Origin: Daphnia carinata
Taxonomy: Eukaryota; Arthropoda; Branchiopoda; Diplostraca; Daphniidae
NCBI RefSeq assembly: GCF_022539665.2
Contig: NC_081339.1
Coordinates: 4,210,517 to 4,274,516, forward strand
Direction of reading: 5' to 3'
Length of the DNA stretch: 64,000 nt
Shown: positions 47,383 to 60,622 of the stretch, one piece after another
Layout: every line of letters starts with the position of its first letter
Numbering within the stretch: the first letter of the stretch is position 1
Program-made: the position numbers and the translations under genes
The notes under the pieces: generated by a model
Seen by the model: only the letters and a program-made list of their open reading frames with translations
Told to the model about the DNA's origin: nothing
Databases searched by the model: none

Positions 47383-48264
47383 ATGGAAATTAAAAAAGAA
47401 CCTGAAGAGACAAAGGAAGCTGAGAAGCAGGGGGAAAGTCATGAAGGGGACGATAGAAAACTACCAGCTTGGATGCTAACATCAGATGAAACTACAACCG
47501 AAAACGAGGAGGGTCCCAAAAGCCCGCCGCCTAGCAGAGATGAAAAAGACTCGGATAAAACTGAATCAGTTGTACCTTAATAATTTGCAATTACATCTTT
47601 TTCAAAAATTTTGATGACTTTGCATTTTTATGGCCTTTCTATAGGAGAGTACATCAGAGAATAAGCGAGTTGCTTGCAAGTATGGAGAACATTGTTACAG
47701 AAAAAATCCTATGCACAGAGAAGAGTTCAGCCATCCAGGAGATGATGACTACAGTCCAGCTCCCATTAAAGAGGAAGATGGTACTCAACAAGATGGTAAC
47801 GATAACAGGCCTGAATGTCAATATGGTACTTCGTGCTATCGACAAAATCCACAGCACAAGAGAGATTTCAAGCATACCCAGCCACCATCTACAGATGAGC
47901 CAGCAACAAAAAAGCCTCGCAAGACAGGTTCCCTATTTTTCATTAAAGACATTGTTCCCTGTACAAAGATAAGATATTTTTGCCTTTTACTCTAACAGTA
48001 AAAAGAAGGCGCCTTTCAGAAGCAGATTACGAATCAAGTGGCGAAAACGAGTATGACCTCAGTGACCCTTTCATTGATGATAGTGAAGCGGATGAAGAGA
48101 ATATTGAAGACGAAGGTGATGAAGATTACGTACCTGATGTTGATGACGAAGTCGATCAAGATCTTTTGAAAGACGATCAGTGGAAGGCGTCAGCCGATGA
48201 TCCCCCAGAAGTCTTGGAGCTGCTGAAGGATGCTAGAGACTATTTGAGAAACAAAAAACTGTAA
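47383..48264 (+). CDS. APLF: APLF-like PBZ zinc-finger protein (aprataxin and PNK-like factor)
   Basis: APLF acts in double-strand break repair: its PBZ fingers bind poly(ADP-ribose) and its acidic tail binds histones. Exons are 47383-47571, 47645-47927 and 47999-48264, total 738 nt, 245 residues. Seen here: an N-terminal acidic/basic stretch ending RKLPAWML, then two PBZ fingers, CKYGEHCYRKNPMHREEFSH and CQYGTSCYRQNPQHKRDFKH, then KRRRLSEAD and a strongly acidic tail with YDLSDPFIDDSEADEENIED. Vertebrate APLF has an N-terminal FHA domain that docks XRCC4/XRCC1; none is encoded from this ATG. Either this lineage has a short form or an upstream exon is missed. AATAAA lies at 48516-48521. Confidence 0.85.
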
Positions 48265-49183
48265 ATAACATTTCCATTTTATCATGATTTGCATTCTCAT
48301 TTTTAAAAAGTCGTTAAATATCATCATTGCTCGTAATTGTGTAACTGAACTTTCCCAATGATGTGCCTTTCCCAAAAATATTTTATGGATATCTTTTGCT
48401 GTATTGCTGTTCGATTTTCCCGCTGTCTCTATTCTGTACATGAAGGGTTTTACCTTCTCATTTCATTAATTTTTACTACTAGTGTTCAACAATCGAGTTC
48501 AATATATCAATCAAAAATAAAATTTCTCTTTCATTCGTAACGCGAGAGGGCATATGTGGCGAACTGCGAACGCTTATCTGCCATCCTTTTTAAAGAAAAG
48601 ATGGTATCTAAAAAGCACTAGCCATACAAAGTTACTGATAAAAAGTTAAAAAAAAAGACCTTTGGAAAGGCATGAACTGATGCATGGCTTCTATGTATCA
48701 ACATGATTATTTCAGAACAATTGAAAACAGTAATCAATCGATTCACATGTTTAGAACAACAATTAAATGACGCAAATGTTTTTGTACAAAAAATGATGAG
48801 TACACACAGGGCGAATATTTGGCCAGTAACTCTTAAAAAATCATGAAAAAGAACTTTAAAAAAAGAACTTAGACGAGGTCAATCATCAAACCACGCCTTC
48901 CCTTCGATTTAGCGGCAACTGAACCCTGTTGAACTATGGCTAACAATGGAAATAAGGAGAGGAGTATGGTATCCCCGCCCTTACACACAAAAAAAACCTT
49001 TCAGGATAGATGGCAATCGACCATTAAATCAATCAGTCAAGTGCAATACTGCTGACTTCCAAGTAATCTACTCTTGGCAAGTCGATGCTAGGAAAAGTTA
49101 AATAACGCTGGCCTGTGTTTGCTAACTCTTTAATTAACAGAGAAATCCCCCTGGTTGTTACAAAGGATACTTCTTTTATCAAA
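48265..49183. other. APLF 3' flank and intergenic DNA
   Basis: No gene is seen beyond the 3' UTR and polyadenylation signal of the APLF-like gene (48516-48521). The right part presumably holds the promoter of the homeodomain gene. Confidence 0.5.
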
Positions 49184-50559
49184 ATGAATCGTAACGGCCA
49201 AAAAAGTAAGTTTTTTTTTTACAAAAAATCGTCTAGATCTGGTACACAAAGTTACACGATTTTCATCATTTTATCATGTTTTAGTTACAGTTAGGGCATT
49301 TTTTTATCAAATTAAATGTAAGACGTACCTGATTGATGGCCGCCTAGTCTGAACACGTGTTCGATCGCTTGCATCTTGTTCCCACAGTCACACACTCACT
49401 CACAGACACCTGTAGACTGCCATGTTTGATCGTCGACTGTTCTAGAAATTCCTAAATTTTATATTTGGCAGCATGGCCTATGATTTTTAAAATTACTTTA
49501 TTAAGCTTTTGCCAATTTATTCATTTGTTTTTTAAAGGACCTTTACAGAAGAGACTTTCCTTTGACGTTATTAATTGGCTCAAACAGCTATACTCTATCA
49601 ATCCTTACCCTGATAGATTTCAGTATGGAACTATGGCTCTACACTGCAAAATAGATGCAGTGCGCGTTCAAGTATAATTACAATTGCATATTATTGGTTT
49701 CACTTGACTATCAGTTGCTATTTTCAATTATGCTGTGAGCAGAAGTGGTTTGCAAGTCAACGGGCTAGTGATTGGCGTAGAGGACGTTTATGTCGAAGTT
49801 GTCGATATTTCAAATCTCCATTGGCAACAGAAGAACTTCATAAACTTAATCCTAACTCGCGCCATTGCGTTTTGCTGACAATGCCCCAGTATCTTCAAAA
49901 CATTGCTAACCTAACTGGAGTAACACTGGCTCGTTCAACTCTTCCATCAACTACAGAAGAGCTTGATATCGCGAATAATGTGAGAGCGAGAACGTTTTTT
50001 TCTTCCTCAGCACCTCCATTTACTCAGCCATTGGAACACCGACCTCATACTTACCATCAGCAAATCCAATACAGCCCGGCAGCGATACCAAGCCAAATGC
50101 ACGAGCAACAACTTGTCAGAATGATGCCTCATCAGCTACCATATTCAAGCCAAATGGTACATAATTTATTATTGACATGTGGACACAAAGTAATGAATTG
50201 CTTTCTTCTTTAATAACGGTTAAATTCAGAGGCAGCATTGCTATCAAATCAATGAACATGTACCTTTCACCGGCATACAGGGAGCTAATGTCGGGAACAA
50301 TGGCTGTTTTACCGACTCATTTTATGGCCAAAACTGTTCACCCCAAACTTACCGGTTATCGAGTCGAAGTAGCCTCATAGTTTCACATGCCTGGATGCCA
50401 ATGGCCGCGCCTTTAGCTACAAAGTCGAAAAACAACGATTTTGTACAAGAAAATTCTACTTTCGATGCTGAAGTGTCTGTTGAAGATTCTTCTCAGATCA
50501 TTTATCCGGATTACATGGACTTCCCCCATTTCCCTCGTCCCACAACAATGTTAACATGA
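49184..50559 (+). CDS. Divergent homeodomain protein with Ser at position 51
   Basis: A probable DNA-binding nuclear protein. Exons are 49184-49205, 49538-49671, 49743-50156 and 50230-50559, total 900 nt, 299 residues. Residues 7-66 align with a homeodomain without gaps: LKQLY gives the helix 1 core (positions 16 and 20), NPYP matches the YP pair at 25-26 common in SIX and TALE types, and VQKWFASQR gives helix 3 with Trp48, Phe49 and Arg53. Asn51, nearly invariant because it contacts adenine, is Ser here. Directly after helix 3 comes RLCRSCRYFK with a CxxC. The remaining 230 residues are rich in Ser, Pro, Gln and His, without other domains, and end HFPRPTTMLT. I cannot assign it to a named class; loss of specific DNA contact is possible. 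Confidence 0.65.
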
Positions 50560-51167
50560 AACCATTTTAAAGTTTTTTTTCAGACGGCTTTTTCATATGT
50601 TCTAAATACTGTTCCGCAACTCAATGCAGTTCATTTTTACGTTGTTTTACAGTTATGTTCTCGTTTTTTTACATGTGCCCTTTTATCCAACCAAGATTTC
50701 TTTTTGCCAAAAAACTTGACGTTTATGCGCTCGAACGGTTTTACTCACCAAATACACCGATCGTATACTGAACGTCAAAAATTCGTCATCCAAACGTCAG
50801 CCAATTTTGAAATGACGACGAACCGATCAATCTTCTACGGCGTTTATGACCTGTGGTTATACTAATTAATTTTGGCATTATTATTGAACTCGTTCGTATA
50901 AGTTGATTACAAAATTGTTTCTTAAAGTTAAACTTAGGTAGATAAACACTAAAGGTCTTTATCTATGCTTTCTGATTTGAAGAAATTTACCACTCGGCGA
51001 CTGCAGAAAAATTTGGCAACACGGCAGAAGTCTAAGCCAATCGCAGCATACCTGACCACTACCACCTCTGCAGCAGACGAACTGGTGGCTGTCAACACGC
51101 GTCAAGAAACTGGAAAAAGAATTTGAAAAACGCGTTATCAAAAAAAGCATAAAAAAATATAATTTAA
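50560..51167. other. Intergenic DNA upstream of the RPA34-like gene
   Basis: No gene is seen. The interval holds the 3' flank of the homeodomain gene and the promoter of the RPA34-like gene. A minus-strand frame at 51195-50959 has no family similarity. Confidence 0.5.
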
Positions 51168-51916
51168 ATGTCCAGCAGTGAGAGTGAATCATCACACGAT
51201 GAAAATTCGGCTGAGGCTGTACCAGTAAAGTCCAATTCTAATAGCAACTTTCAAAACGATGTCGTATTTGATACTGGACTGGTTCCCTTGAAAATGTGTC
51301 CTGCATTGCTAACTGCAGAGGAATTGGCTTCTGATGATTACGACTGTTGGATGGTCACACTTCCTGCCTCGGTATTATTAAAATAGTAGTGAACCCGTTT
51401 GTATTTTAAATTATCTTTACCATTGTTTAGCTGGATTCAGAGAAGCTTTGTAATCTTGAGCTCTCCCTTGCAAAATCAACAAAATTTAAAATTGAGAAAG
51501 ATAAATGTGAATCCATTGTTCAACAGAAAAGTGACATAAACACATTTGTCCTGCCAGACAAGAATGGCACAATGAAGTTTGTTGCAAGGGAGACAGTTGG
51601 AACAATATCTATTGTGAAAAATGTCAGTCTGAAAACCAGAAACATGCAAACAAGAGACTTTCAAACCAAGAAAATCATCGACTTACCCCAAGGTCTTAAA
51701 AGAAGGCATCCCATTTATGGGAAAGGTAAGGTGGCAAAATTTTATTACCTTTGAACTCTTCTAAATAGTTTTATTTCTGGAATATTACGCAACTGTGCTG
51801 CAGACCTAGAAGGTATAATGTGTCAAACATCTGGACTCAAGAAACCTAAAGAAGAAATCCTAGAAAATAGCCAACACACAGTGAAAGAAAAGAAGAAGAG
51901 GAAGAGAACTAATTAA
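51168..51916 (+). CDS. POLR1G: RNA polymerase I subunit RPA34/POLR1G-like protein
   Basis: The likely role is the PAF49/RPA34 subunit of the RPA49-RPA34 subcomplex of RNA polymerase I, which synthesises pre-rRNA in the nucleolus. Exons are 51168-51371, 51431-51725 and 51804-51916, total 612 nt, 203 residues. Supporting features are a Ser/Glu-rich N-terminus (MSSSESESSHDEN), a central beta-rich core beginning DYDCWMVTLPASLDSEKL and passing through GTISIVKNVSLKTRN to IIDLPQGLKRRHPIYGK, and a very basic C-terminal tail KEKKKRKRTN typical of nucleolar subunits. The family is divergent and the match is by pattern only, so the call is moderate. Its stop codon is 42 nt from the stop codon of the oppositely oriented FKBPL-like gene. 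Confidence 0.55.
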
Positions 51917-51958
51917 ACATTTCTGATTCATCCAATGGTGTCCCAAATATTACAACTT

Positions 51959-52902
51959 TCAATTGAAAAACTTTTTTATTCCTTGTGCAAATGTTTTCTC
52001 CTGTTCTTTGCAGGCAGCAAATACTTGTCTTTCTAAAGTCCCAATGGCTTTATTGGTAGGGTCCAGTGTCAATCCAATTTTAACCACATCAAAACAATCT
52101 TGGAATTGCTTTAAACCTTTAAATCGGAAACGACATTTTAAAGAAGTAGGTACAAAAACATAAAAAGCTTACCAAAAAGCGCAGATGCCTTCCTATAAAT
52201 AGCTTTGAGATCGGTTGGTGTCCTCTCTAAGACTTGATCACACAGATATACAACATGTCTGTCATGAGACACCGCTAACTGACAGGCAGCTAAATTGTTA
52301 TACATGGAGGCCACGAGAGAGGTAATGTCGTCTTTGAGGCGAATTGTTTCTTCATCTTTGTTTTCTGGGTTGCGGGCCAACTCATGCGTAAGCCGCACTT
52401 CCAAGGGAATCAATAATTTTAATGCTCGTCCAAAAAAGTAGAACGAATCAATAATTCGTTTTCCTCGATATAGAGAAATACCCTGCTCTTTTAGTTGTTT
52501 GCTCACTGTGATCACTTCTGCCCTATCCCAGCATGGCATCGTAGGGGCCTGCGAAACTATTTCATCTAGGTAGAGCTGAAACCCAAGCCACTCTCCGTTA
52601 CGTGTCTTAGCACGAAATTGACTCACTTCACCTTCGTCCATTAGTTGTACACACAATTCAAGAATTCTTGTCCATTCATCATTGCCAAAACCGATGCGGA
52701 ACAGAGACAAATTTTCTGTAGTATTTTCTTCTGGTAAAAGCACCGAATCTTCTTGATCTGAACCCAATGGAAATTTAATTACTTTTCCCATTATTTCACT
52801 CCAAAATCGTGGTCGCTTCCCTTCATTTCCTTTCTGAATAACTTTTTTCAGCAAGCCTTCTTTGAGTTGAATCCAGTCAAATGCCATTTTGGAGTTTTCC
52901 AT
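51959..52902 (-). CDS. FKBPL: FKBPL-like (WISp39-type) TPR protein
   Basis: FKBPL-type proteins are divergent immunophilin-like co-chaperones that bind HSP90 through TPR repeats. Exons are 52902-52173 and 52116-51959, total 888 nt, 295 residues. Start ATG 52902 gives MENSKMAFDW; MAFDW (52887) is an alternative. The N-terminal half keeps only traces of an FKBP fold (ELCVQLMDEGEVSQFRAK). The C-terminal half has TPR helices: RGKRIIDSFYFFGRALKLL, YNNLAACQLAV, VLERTPTDLKAIYRKASALFG, and the end FAQGIKKFF resembles the terminal helix of vertebrate FKBPL. The start codon is only 20 nt past the stop of the SDR gene on the same strand, and the 3' end converges on the RPA34-like gene. Confidence 0.7.
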
Positions 52903-52922
52903 TTCCACTCAGAAAGCGACAA

Positions 52923-54250
52923 CTAGACCAGCCCTGTCCAAAGTCGGCTACAGTCATAAAGCTGCTTTGATAATTCGGCGTTTTGTGACAGATTCGAAGG
53001 GGTTTTGCAAACCAGATCTCTAAATTGTTTAAAGTATTAGCGGTTAGCTACTTCAGTAAATATTGATAAATTTCTTTACGAGTAATAAAGTCCGGTTTCC
53101 TTGCTCATGTGCGGAGACACGGCACAGTGAAGCACAGTTTGTGCTCCTTGAAATGGAGTGCGAACGACTATATAGCGAATTGGTCTCTGAAGAGCTTTTA
53201 GAATGGGGTTTTGCAGGAAAGGAAAATGCCTGTAAATGGACGTCTCCACTGAACCAGGGTCTACGCTGTAAACGTTTATGTTTCGTTCTGCGATACAAAA
53301 GAATGGAATCGTCAAAAACGAAGATTCAATTAAAACTTCTGAATGTAATTAAACCTCTATATTCATATAAAAAATTACCTTTACAACGTAGAGCGAGATT
53401 CTTACTATACAACAACAGGCATAACTTTGAGCTGGCGTAACTCTGAAATCTCGCCGATGATCCAACAGCTTCTGGATCAAAGGTAGCAACCGTCTTCACG
53501 TCAAGCGATTTAGCCAAAAAATGAGCCGCTGATGATAGAAATATTACGCGGCTAGTAGCTGCTAACGTTGGTAGCAATAACTCAGTTAAAAGAAAATGAC
53601 CTGCAATAGGATGTTTAGAAAAATTAATTATTGACCTATCTGATACACTTTAGATCTCCATTTAGAAACCTACCCAAATAGTTTGTCTGAAATGTGACAT
53701 CAAACTTATCTACAGTTTCACTGGGAGGATGGAAAAAAACTCCAGCATTGTTGATAAGTAAGTCAATCGTGGAACAAGTTTGTTTCACATGCAACACAAA
53801 CTTACGAATGGAAGCAAAATCATTTAAATCCAAGTGCTTGCAATAAATCTTGGGATTCTTAGTTGCTGTCCTTAAATAATTTTGAATGACAATACCCTCA
53901 TCACTATTTCGTGCGGTGAAGATAATGCTTGCCCCCCTATTGGCAAGCAGTTGTGCAACAACTAATCCAATACCTATTGTTTAAAATGATTCTTTAGCAT
54001 TTTATTAACACAATGAAAATAAAAACACGTACCAGACGTTGCCCCAGTTATCACTATAAGCTTATTATCGAGTCTTGAAAAACAACGGCAAACAGGACCG
54101 CCACAGCGTTTTCTGAAAATTTGGAAACAGATGAGTCCAATTTAACTACGTTTCATTAATTAAAATCTCATTTTGATTACCTTACTTAAAATAGTAAAGG
54201 ATGAATGCCGCACCCAGACAAGTTGCCGATTTCAGCAAAGTCCACTTCAT
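52923..54250 (-). CDS. Short-chain dehydrogenase, retinol dehydrogenase 11-14-like
   Basis: An NAD(P)-dependent oxidoreductase, probably membrane-anchored and acting on retinoid or lipid aldehydes. Exons are 54250-54186, 54112-54033, 53973-53674, 53600-53379, 53287-53080 and 53019-52923, total 972 nt, 323 residues. An N-terminal hydrophobic segment (LLKSATCLGAAFILYYF) precedes the Rossmann motif TGATSGIG, NNAG, the catalytic serine region FLSSAAH, YASSK (YxxxK) and the post-catalytic VDPGSVETS. The C-terminus (KETGLYYSD to LSKQLYDCSRLW) matches the RDH11-14 group. All catalytic residues are present. Substrate is inferred from the subfamily. No AATAAA is seen between its stop and the next start codon, so its transcript must run into the FKBPL-like gene. 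Confidence 0.88.
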
Positions 54251-54903
54251 ATCTTAGAAAACTAGTAAAATAATTGAACAAAACGCAATTTTGAAAATAC
54301 GCCGACGAGACAAGCCGGTCAATGGCTGACGGTAACTCTACAATGTTGCGACACGTCTGAATGGAATCGGGTTGTTCACTTGTTCCGTTTTTCGACAATT
54401 TGTATTTTGAATTAGAATAAAAAATTAGAAAAAACACTTAGCGGAAATAGAAGCAATAAAACTAGAAAATTTTTTATGATTTTGTTTATTTACATATAAT
54501 GTAATAGACAATTAAATCTAACACTGTTGGCGAAGCGAAAAATGCGTTTTTTTCAGGTAACATGAAGAAGGATAAAGCATAAAGGCTATAAAAACTTCAT
54601 GAACAAAAAGATAACTTGTAAAACAATTACACAGACTAGTTCTCAAGGAAACGATTTGTTGAAATTGCAACCACAATTTACAGAGAGCTATAATTACTGC
54701 AGATGCACTACCAGGACGACACCATGAAATACTTTTGATATTGTAAAGTGTTGTGCTGGAACATCTTTGGAGATGACTGTTGAATTGAGATGTGACACAT
54801 TTACTAGGGCCGATGATGTTAGACACATAGTATCTCTGTTACAAAAAATGGACTTGAAACAAATGACTCATGAGCTATTAACAGTTTTTAGATGTTATTA
54901 GGT

Positions 54904-55467
54904 TTACTGGCCCTGCTGCAAACCATTGAAAATGTGACTGATTTTCTTATTTTCTGGATTGTTCAGGAGATCTTTCAAAAAGAGTTTTGTTTCCTCTTTT
55001 AGATTTTCCAAATCTCTATGGCTTTGCTGATTTTCTCGAATCAATGCAGCTGTTCGCACTGCCACATCATAAAGCCCACTCTCCTTTAACATTTCAGTTG
55101 TCCTCGACAAACGCTGTTTATTGCTGTTGCCAAGTGCTTCGTCATTTGAGTACTCCTGTTGTTGGTTTTGTTGCTGAGGTTGAGACTGATTGGAAGATGA
55201 AATATTTGAAGTGTGAGAAGAGCAGCTAAGATATGGATCAAACGAATTTATTGACGATGTTTCAAAAACATCTTCAGACTCAGGAAAAATATCTTTCTTA
55301 TATCGTTTTGACGGCAAAGTTTCAATAACTACGTAATCAGGTCTTGACTGACGCTTGTTTGCGCTTTTCAAATGCTGTGCAATTGAACTTGTTTGAGCAA
55401 GCTTTGTTTGAGAGTTGATATTGAAAGATTCCATTTCTTCTCTGTTAGCCATAACGTGAGAAAACAT
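54904..55467 (-). CDS. CIPC-like (CLOCK-interacting pacemaker-type) protein
   Basis: A single open exon of 187 residues, starting MFSHVMANREEMES (a second ATG, 15 nt downstream, is equally possible). The middle is low-complexity, with Ser and a Gln-rich tract, and a basic PSKRYKKD patch. The C-terminal helix, LKESGLYDVAVRTAALIREN followed by LENLKEETKLFLKDLL, matches the conserved C-terminal region of CIPC, the vertebrate repressor of CLOCK-BMAL1. Vertebrate CIPC is about 400 residues, so this protein is short. Function in the clock is inferred only. AATAAA on the minus strand lies at 54490-54485. Confidence 0.5.
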   Translation of the reverse strand: MFSHVMANREEMESFNINSQTKLAQTSSIAQHLKSANKRQSRPDYVVIETLPSKRYKKDIFPESEDVFETSSINSFDPYLSCSSHTSNISSSNQSQPQQQNQQQEYSNDEALGNSNKQRLSRTTEMLKESGLYDVAVRTAALIRENQQSHRDLENLKEETKLFLKDLLNNPENKKISHIFNGLQQGQ

Positions 55468-55559
55468 CTTTGTTTTATACGTAAGCTACTCACGTTTTCA
55501 ACTTTTTAAAGCACGTTTGACAAGTTAGAGGATAACGAGTGAGGCAACATCTGCTTTAA

Positions 55560-56125
55560 AACAACAATGCAGACGGGTTTCTGTTTAGCCATAAAAAGGT
55601 GAATGTGTATAAAACACCAACAGTCAAGTGTATGTTGACACATGGAACCTCTGGAAACCAGTATAATTTGATAACATACAAAAAAAAAACATTCGAATCT
55701 CTAAAGGTACTAACTCAGATAAGAAATGTTAACGAAAATATCAATAATTTAAACGCTGAAAATCTTCAGAATGAGCTATACGATTGCAGCACACTTCAAA
55801 GGAAGAGAACCAACAGAACAGTTTGTCAAATCTATTGTTTTGTCAGAAGATAATGGAGTAAAATCAGTATTGACTACTTCACTTGAGAAGTTAAAAAAAA
55901 GAAGTCAATACTTTTTTGACAGAATGCATTGAAAAAAATAGAAAAGAATCATCTGATGCTCAAAGTACATATTTAATGTTTGAAAAAATTTAAGAGTGTG
56001 TCTAATGGTACATAAACTATTTAGATATTCCGACAATTGATGAAGAAGAATTAGATAGTGAAGAGGAAACCATCAGTGAAGATCATACATCTCTAAGACC
56101 AAATAAGGTTCCTAAGTTGGTTTAG
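55560..56125 (+). pseudogene. Unrecognised broken gene remnant
   Basis: Coding-like sequence appears in alternating frames. From 55785 one frame reads IAAHFKGREPTEQFVKSIVL and then LEKLKKRSQYF; it shifts by one base in a T run near 55912 and continues as LTECIEKNRKESSDAQSTYL to a stop. From about 56027 another piece reads IPTIDEEELDSEEETISED to NKVPKLV and a stop, which looks like a real C-terminus. I do not recognise the protein. The frame changes suggest a pseudogene; a gene with introns and an assembly error is the alternative. Confidence 0.3.
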
Positions 56126-56452
56126 TGCCTGGCAATCTCTTTCTTATGTTCTCAATGGCTAAATGGTGTGTAATGAAAGAAAAATTGAAATATAGACACA
56201 TGATTCTCTGTATTTTTATTAAATTTTTTTTTCCTTTTTTATGCTTGAAAAGATTTCCAAGTACACACTTTTCTAGTACTTATTTGGGCAATTCAGCAAC
56301 ACAGGGAAGGGACAAGAAAGAGGGAGCCACTGGTAACAAGCGACGGATATCTAATTTACATTTGGCAACGTTGATCGTCCATTTTATCCGCCATTCTGTG
56401 GGATTCTTCTTTCGGCTAGGCACGTACATCAAAATATCCTAGTTTTCCAAAA

Positions 56453-56793
56453 ATGTTGGGCGCTCGCAAAGTTGTTTCCTTGACGAAATCCCTCGCCGGA
56501 ACAAATGGATTCCAACTGCGAACATCAGCCATTTCTGGCCCTGCACGCGTGAAAGTCCCTGCTGCGGTACGTACAACTTCTTAAATACTGACCAGCCAAC
56601 ATACATATTCTATTGTTTGACCAATCGAGTTTCTTGTTTGTCACTACATTGTTATAGAGTGAAACATTTAAAATGTAATTTCGTATTACAGGAAAAGGCT
56701 TTCCTAGGATTGCTTATTGTAGGAGGTGTTACATTCTTCCCTGCTTGGGTGCTGGCGCATATCGCCGAATATCGAGGAGCTGCCGATGAATAA
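56453..56793 (+). CDS. COX8: Cytochrome c oxidase subunit 8
   Basis: COX8 is a small nuclear-encoded subunit of mitochondrial complex IV with one membrane helix. Exons are 56453-56566 and 56692-56793, total 216 nt, 71 residues. The N-terminus (MLGARKVVSLTKSLAG) is basic and Ser/Thr-rich as expected of a mitochondrial presequence. The mature part has the conserved order EKAFLGLLIVGGVTFFPAWV, then LAHIAEYRG, matching the family's membrane helix and terminal Tyr-Arg. The length matches the family. AATAAA occurs at 57075-57080. Upstream, CCGCCATTC near 56390 resembles a YY1-type site often found in such promoters (inferred). Confidence 0.85.
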
Positions 56794-57566
56794 CATCTTT
56801 ATTCCTTCCTCAATGTTGAAGCTGTAGAACGTGTAAATGAATGGCCTAAATATAAAAGCTCTCAAAGTATTGAATTTGTTTCTTATTGGAAAAAATAACT
56901 GAAACAAGGTATGCAACCAACAAGTTACACAAAGTGCACAAGCAGTTTTAAATAATTTTAAACAAAATATTTTTTAAAAACTGCATTTACACTACATTTC
57001 CGCAGTAACTTAACTGATGTACGTAAAATTATGGTTAAAAATGGTAAAAATTAATGGTAAAAAAATGGTTAAAAAATAAAGCTAACAATATTGGAACTAG
57101 TTTAAGTGTATTTTCAAAGTGTCTTAATTATAAAACTCCTAAACCTTCGGTTAATTTTTAAATAAACAACCAGATGTGAAAACAAGAAATTGGGCTTCCA
57201 AAAACTTTTATTCATATTGTTCATAAGGATACAACTCGCAGGAAATCCAGATTTACGACGCAGACAAATGGAGTAGAAGGGTGGCGGTTAAAACCCAAAA
57301 GAAGCAAGCAATGTTGTCTTAATCATTTGGCACCGGAATGCTTCAACAAGACTCCAAGGTTACAATTAAAATTTTCATAACATTAGTTTGCTAAGAAATT
57401 TTGCCAATTAACTTTAAAAATTTAGCATTCAACTGTTTCATAAAGAATACAGCAACTGGTTTCAATTGGTGCAACTAATAACAGTCTCCCCAAATTACTG
57501 CGTCCACTCTGGCAATTCCCCAATCAAACTCTCAAGTTTCGTTCACGCATTGAAACTTGCTTTCCC
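56794..57566. terminator. Convergent 3' regions of COX8 and beta-tubulin
   Basis: This gap holds the 3' UTRs of two converging genes. AATAAA for COX8 (+) is at 57075-57080. AATAAA for beta-tubulin on the minus strand is at 57212-57207, 355 nt beyond its stop codon. The two transcripts would end about 130 nt apart. No other gene is seen. Confidence 0.6.
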
Positions 57567-59969
<2,403 letters not shown>

Positions 59970-60622
59970 GTTGATGAATTAATTGGATAAATGGACTTTG
60001 TAAAGAAGATTGAAATAGCCGCGAAGTCAGGTACTTGCAACAAGGACCAGACAAGACGAACGCTTTAGACTGAATGACAAACCCAACGTTCTTCCACTAA
60101 CAATCGTCGAAGTTGTGGCCGTGATTAAAGTATCGTCTAGCCAGCTAGACAGTATCGATTGTTGGAAAATCAATAACAAAATTGCGAAATTGGATGATTC
60201 TGAATCTGGAACGGATGGAATGAAACTTTTTTATTATCCATATCCATAAGATTTAACCCAATTGAATCTCATCGTCTATTTAAATCTATAAAAGTAAAAA
60301 ATACTAGCAGGTTTTACAACTATAGAATCGATTGAATTATTCGATTACGATAGTGAATTTTCGCGCCTTTTTTGGTCATGGCTCTTCAGTTTCCCCTCCC
60401 ATAAGGGCGAGTTTCTCTTCTCGCTCTATTCGAAACCATTACACACTTTCATCGTATGTGATCATATTCTTTAATAATGAGCAACATTCAGCTATGATTG
60501 TCAATTAACCTAGAAAACATTTCCATAGAAGAAAGACCAGATAGTTGGAGACCTTTCTCTCTCGATTGTTTATATCTATTCGTTGTTGATGAATCGCGAG
60601 TCGACGACCTTTGAAATTCAAG
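59970..60622. promoter_or_regulatory. Divergent promoter region upstream of beta-tubulin
   Basis: This interval separates the beta-tubulin start codon (minus) from a plus-strand coding-like first exon at 60623. TATCGAT-type motifs (for example AGTATCGATT near 60151) resemble DRE elements. A polypyrimidine and GGGCGAG stretch lies near 60390-60420. Transcription starts cannot be placed. Confidence 0.3.
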
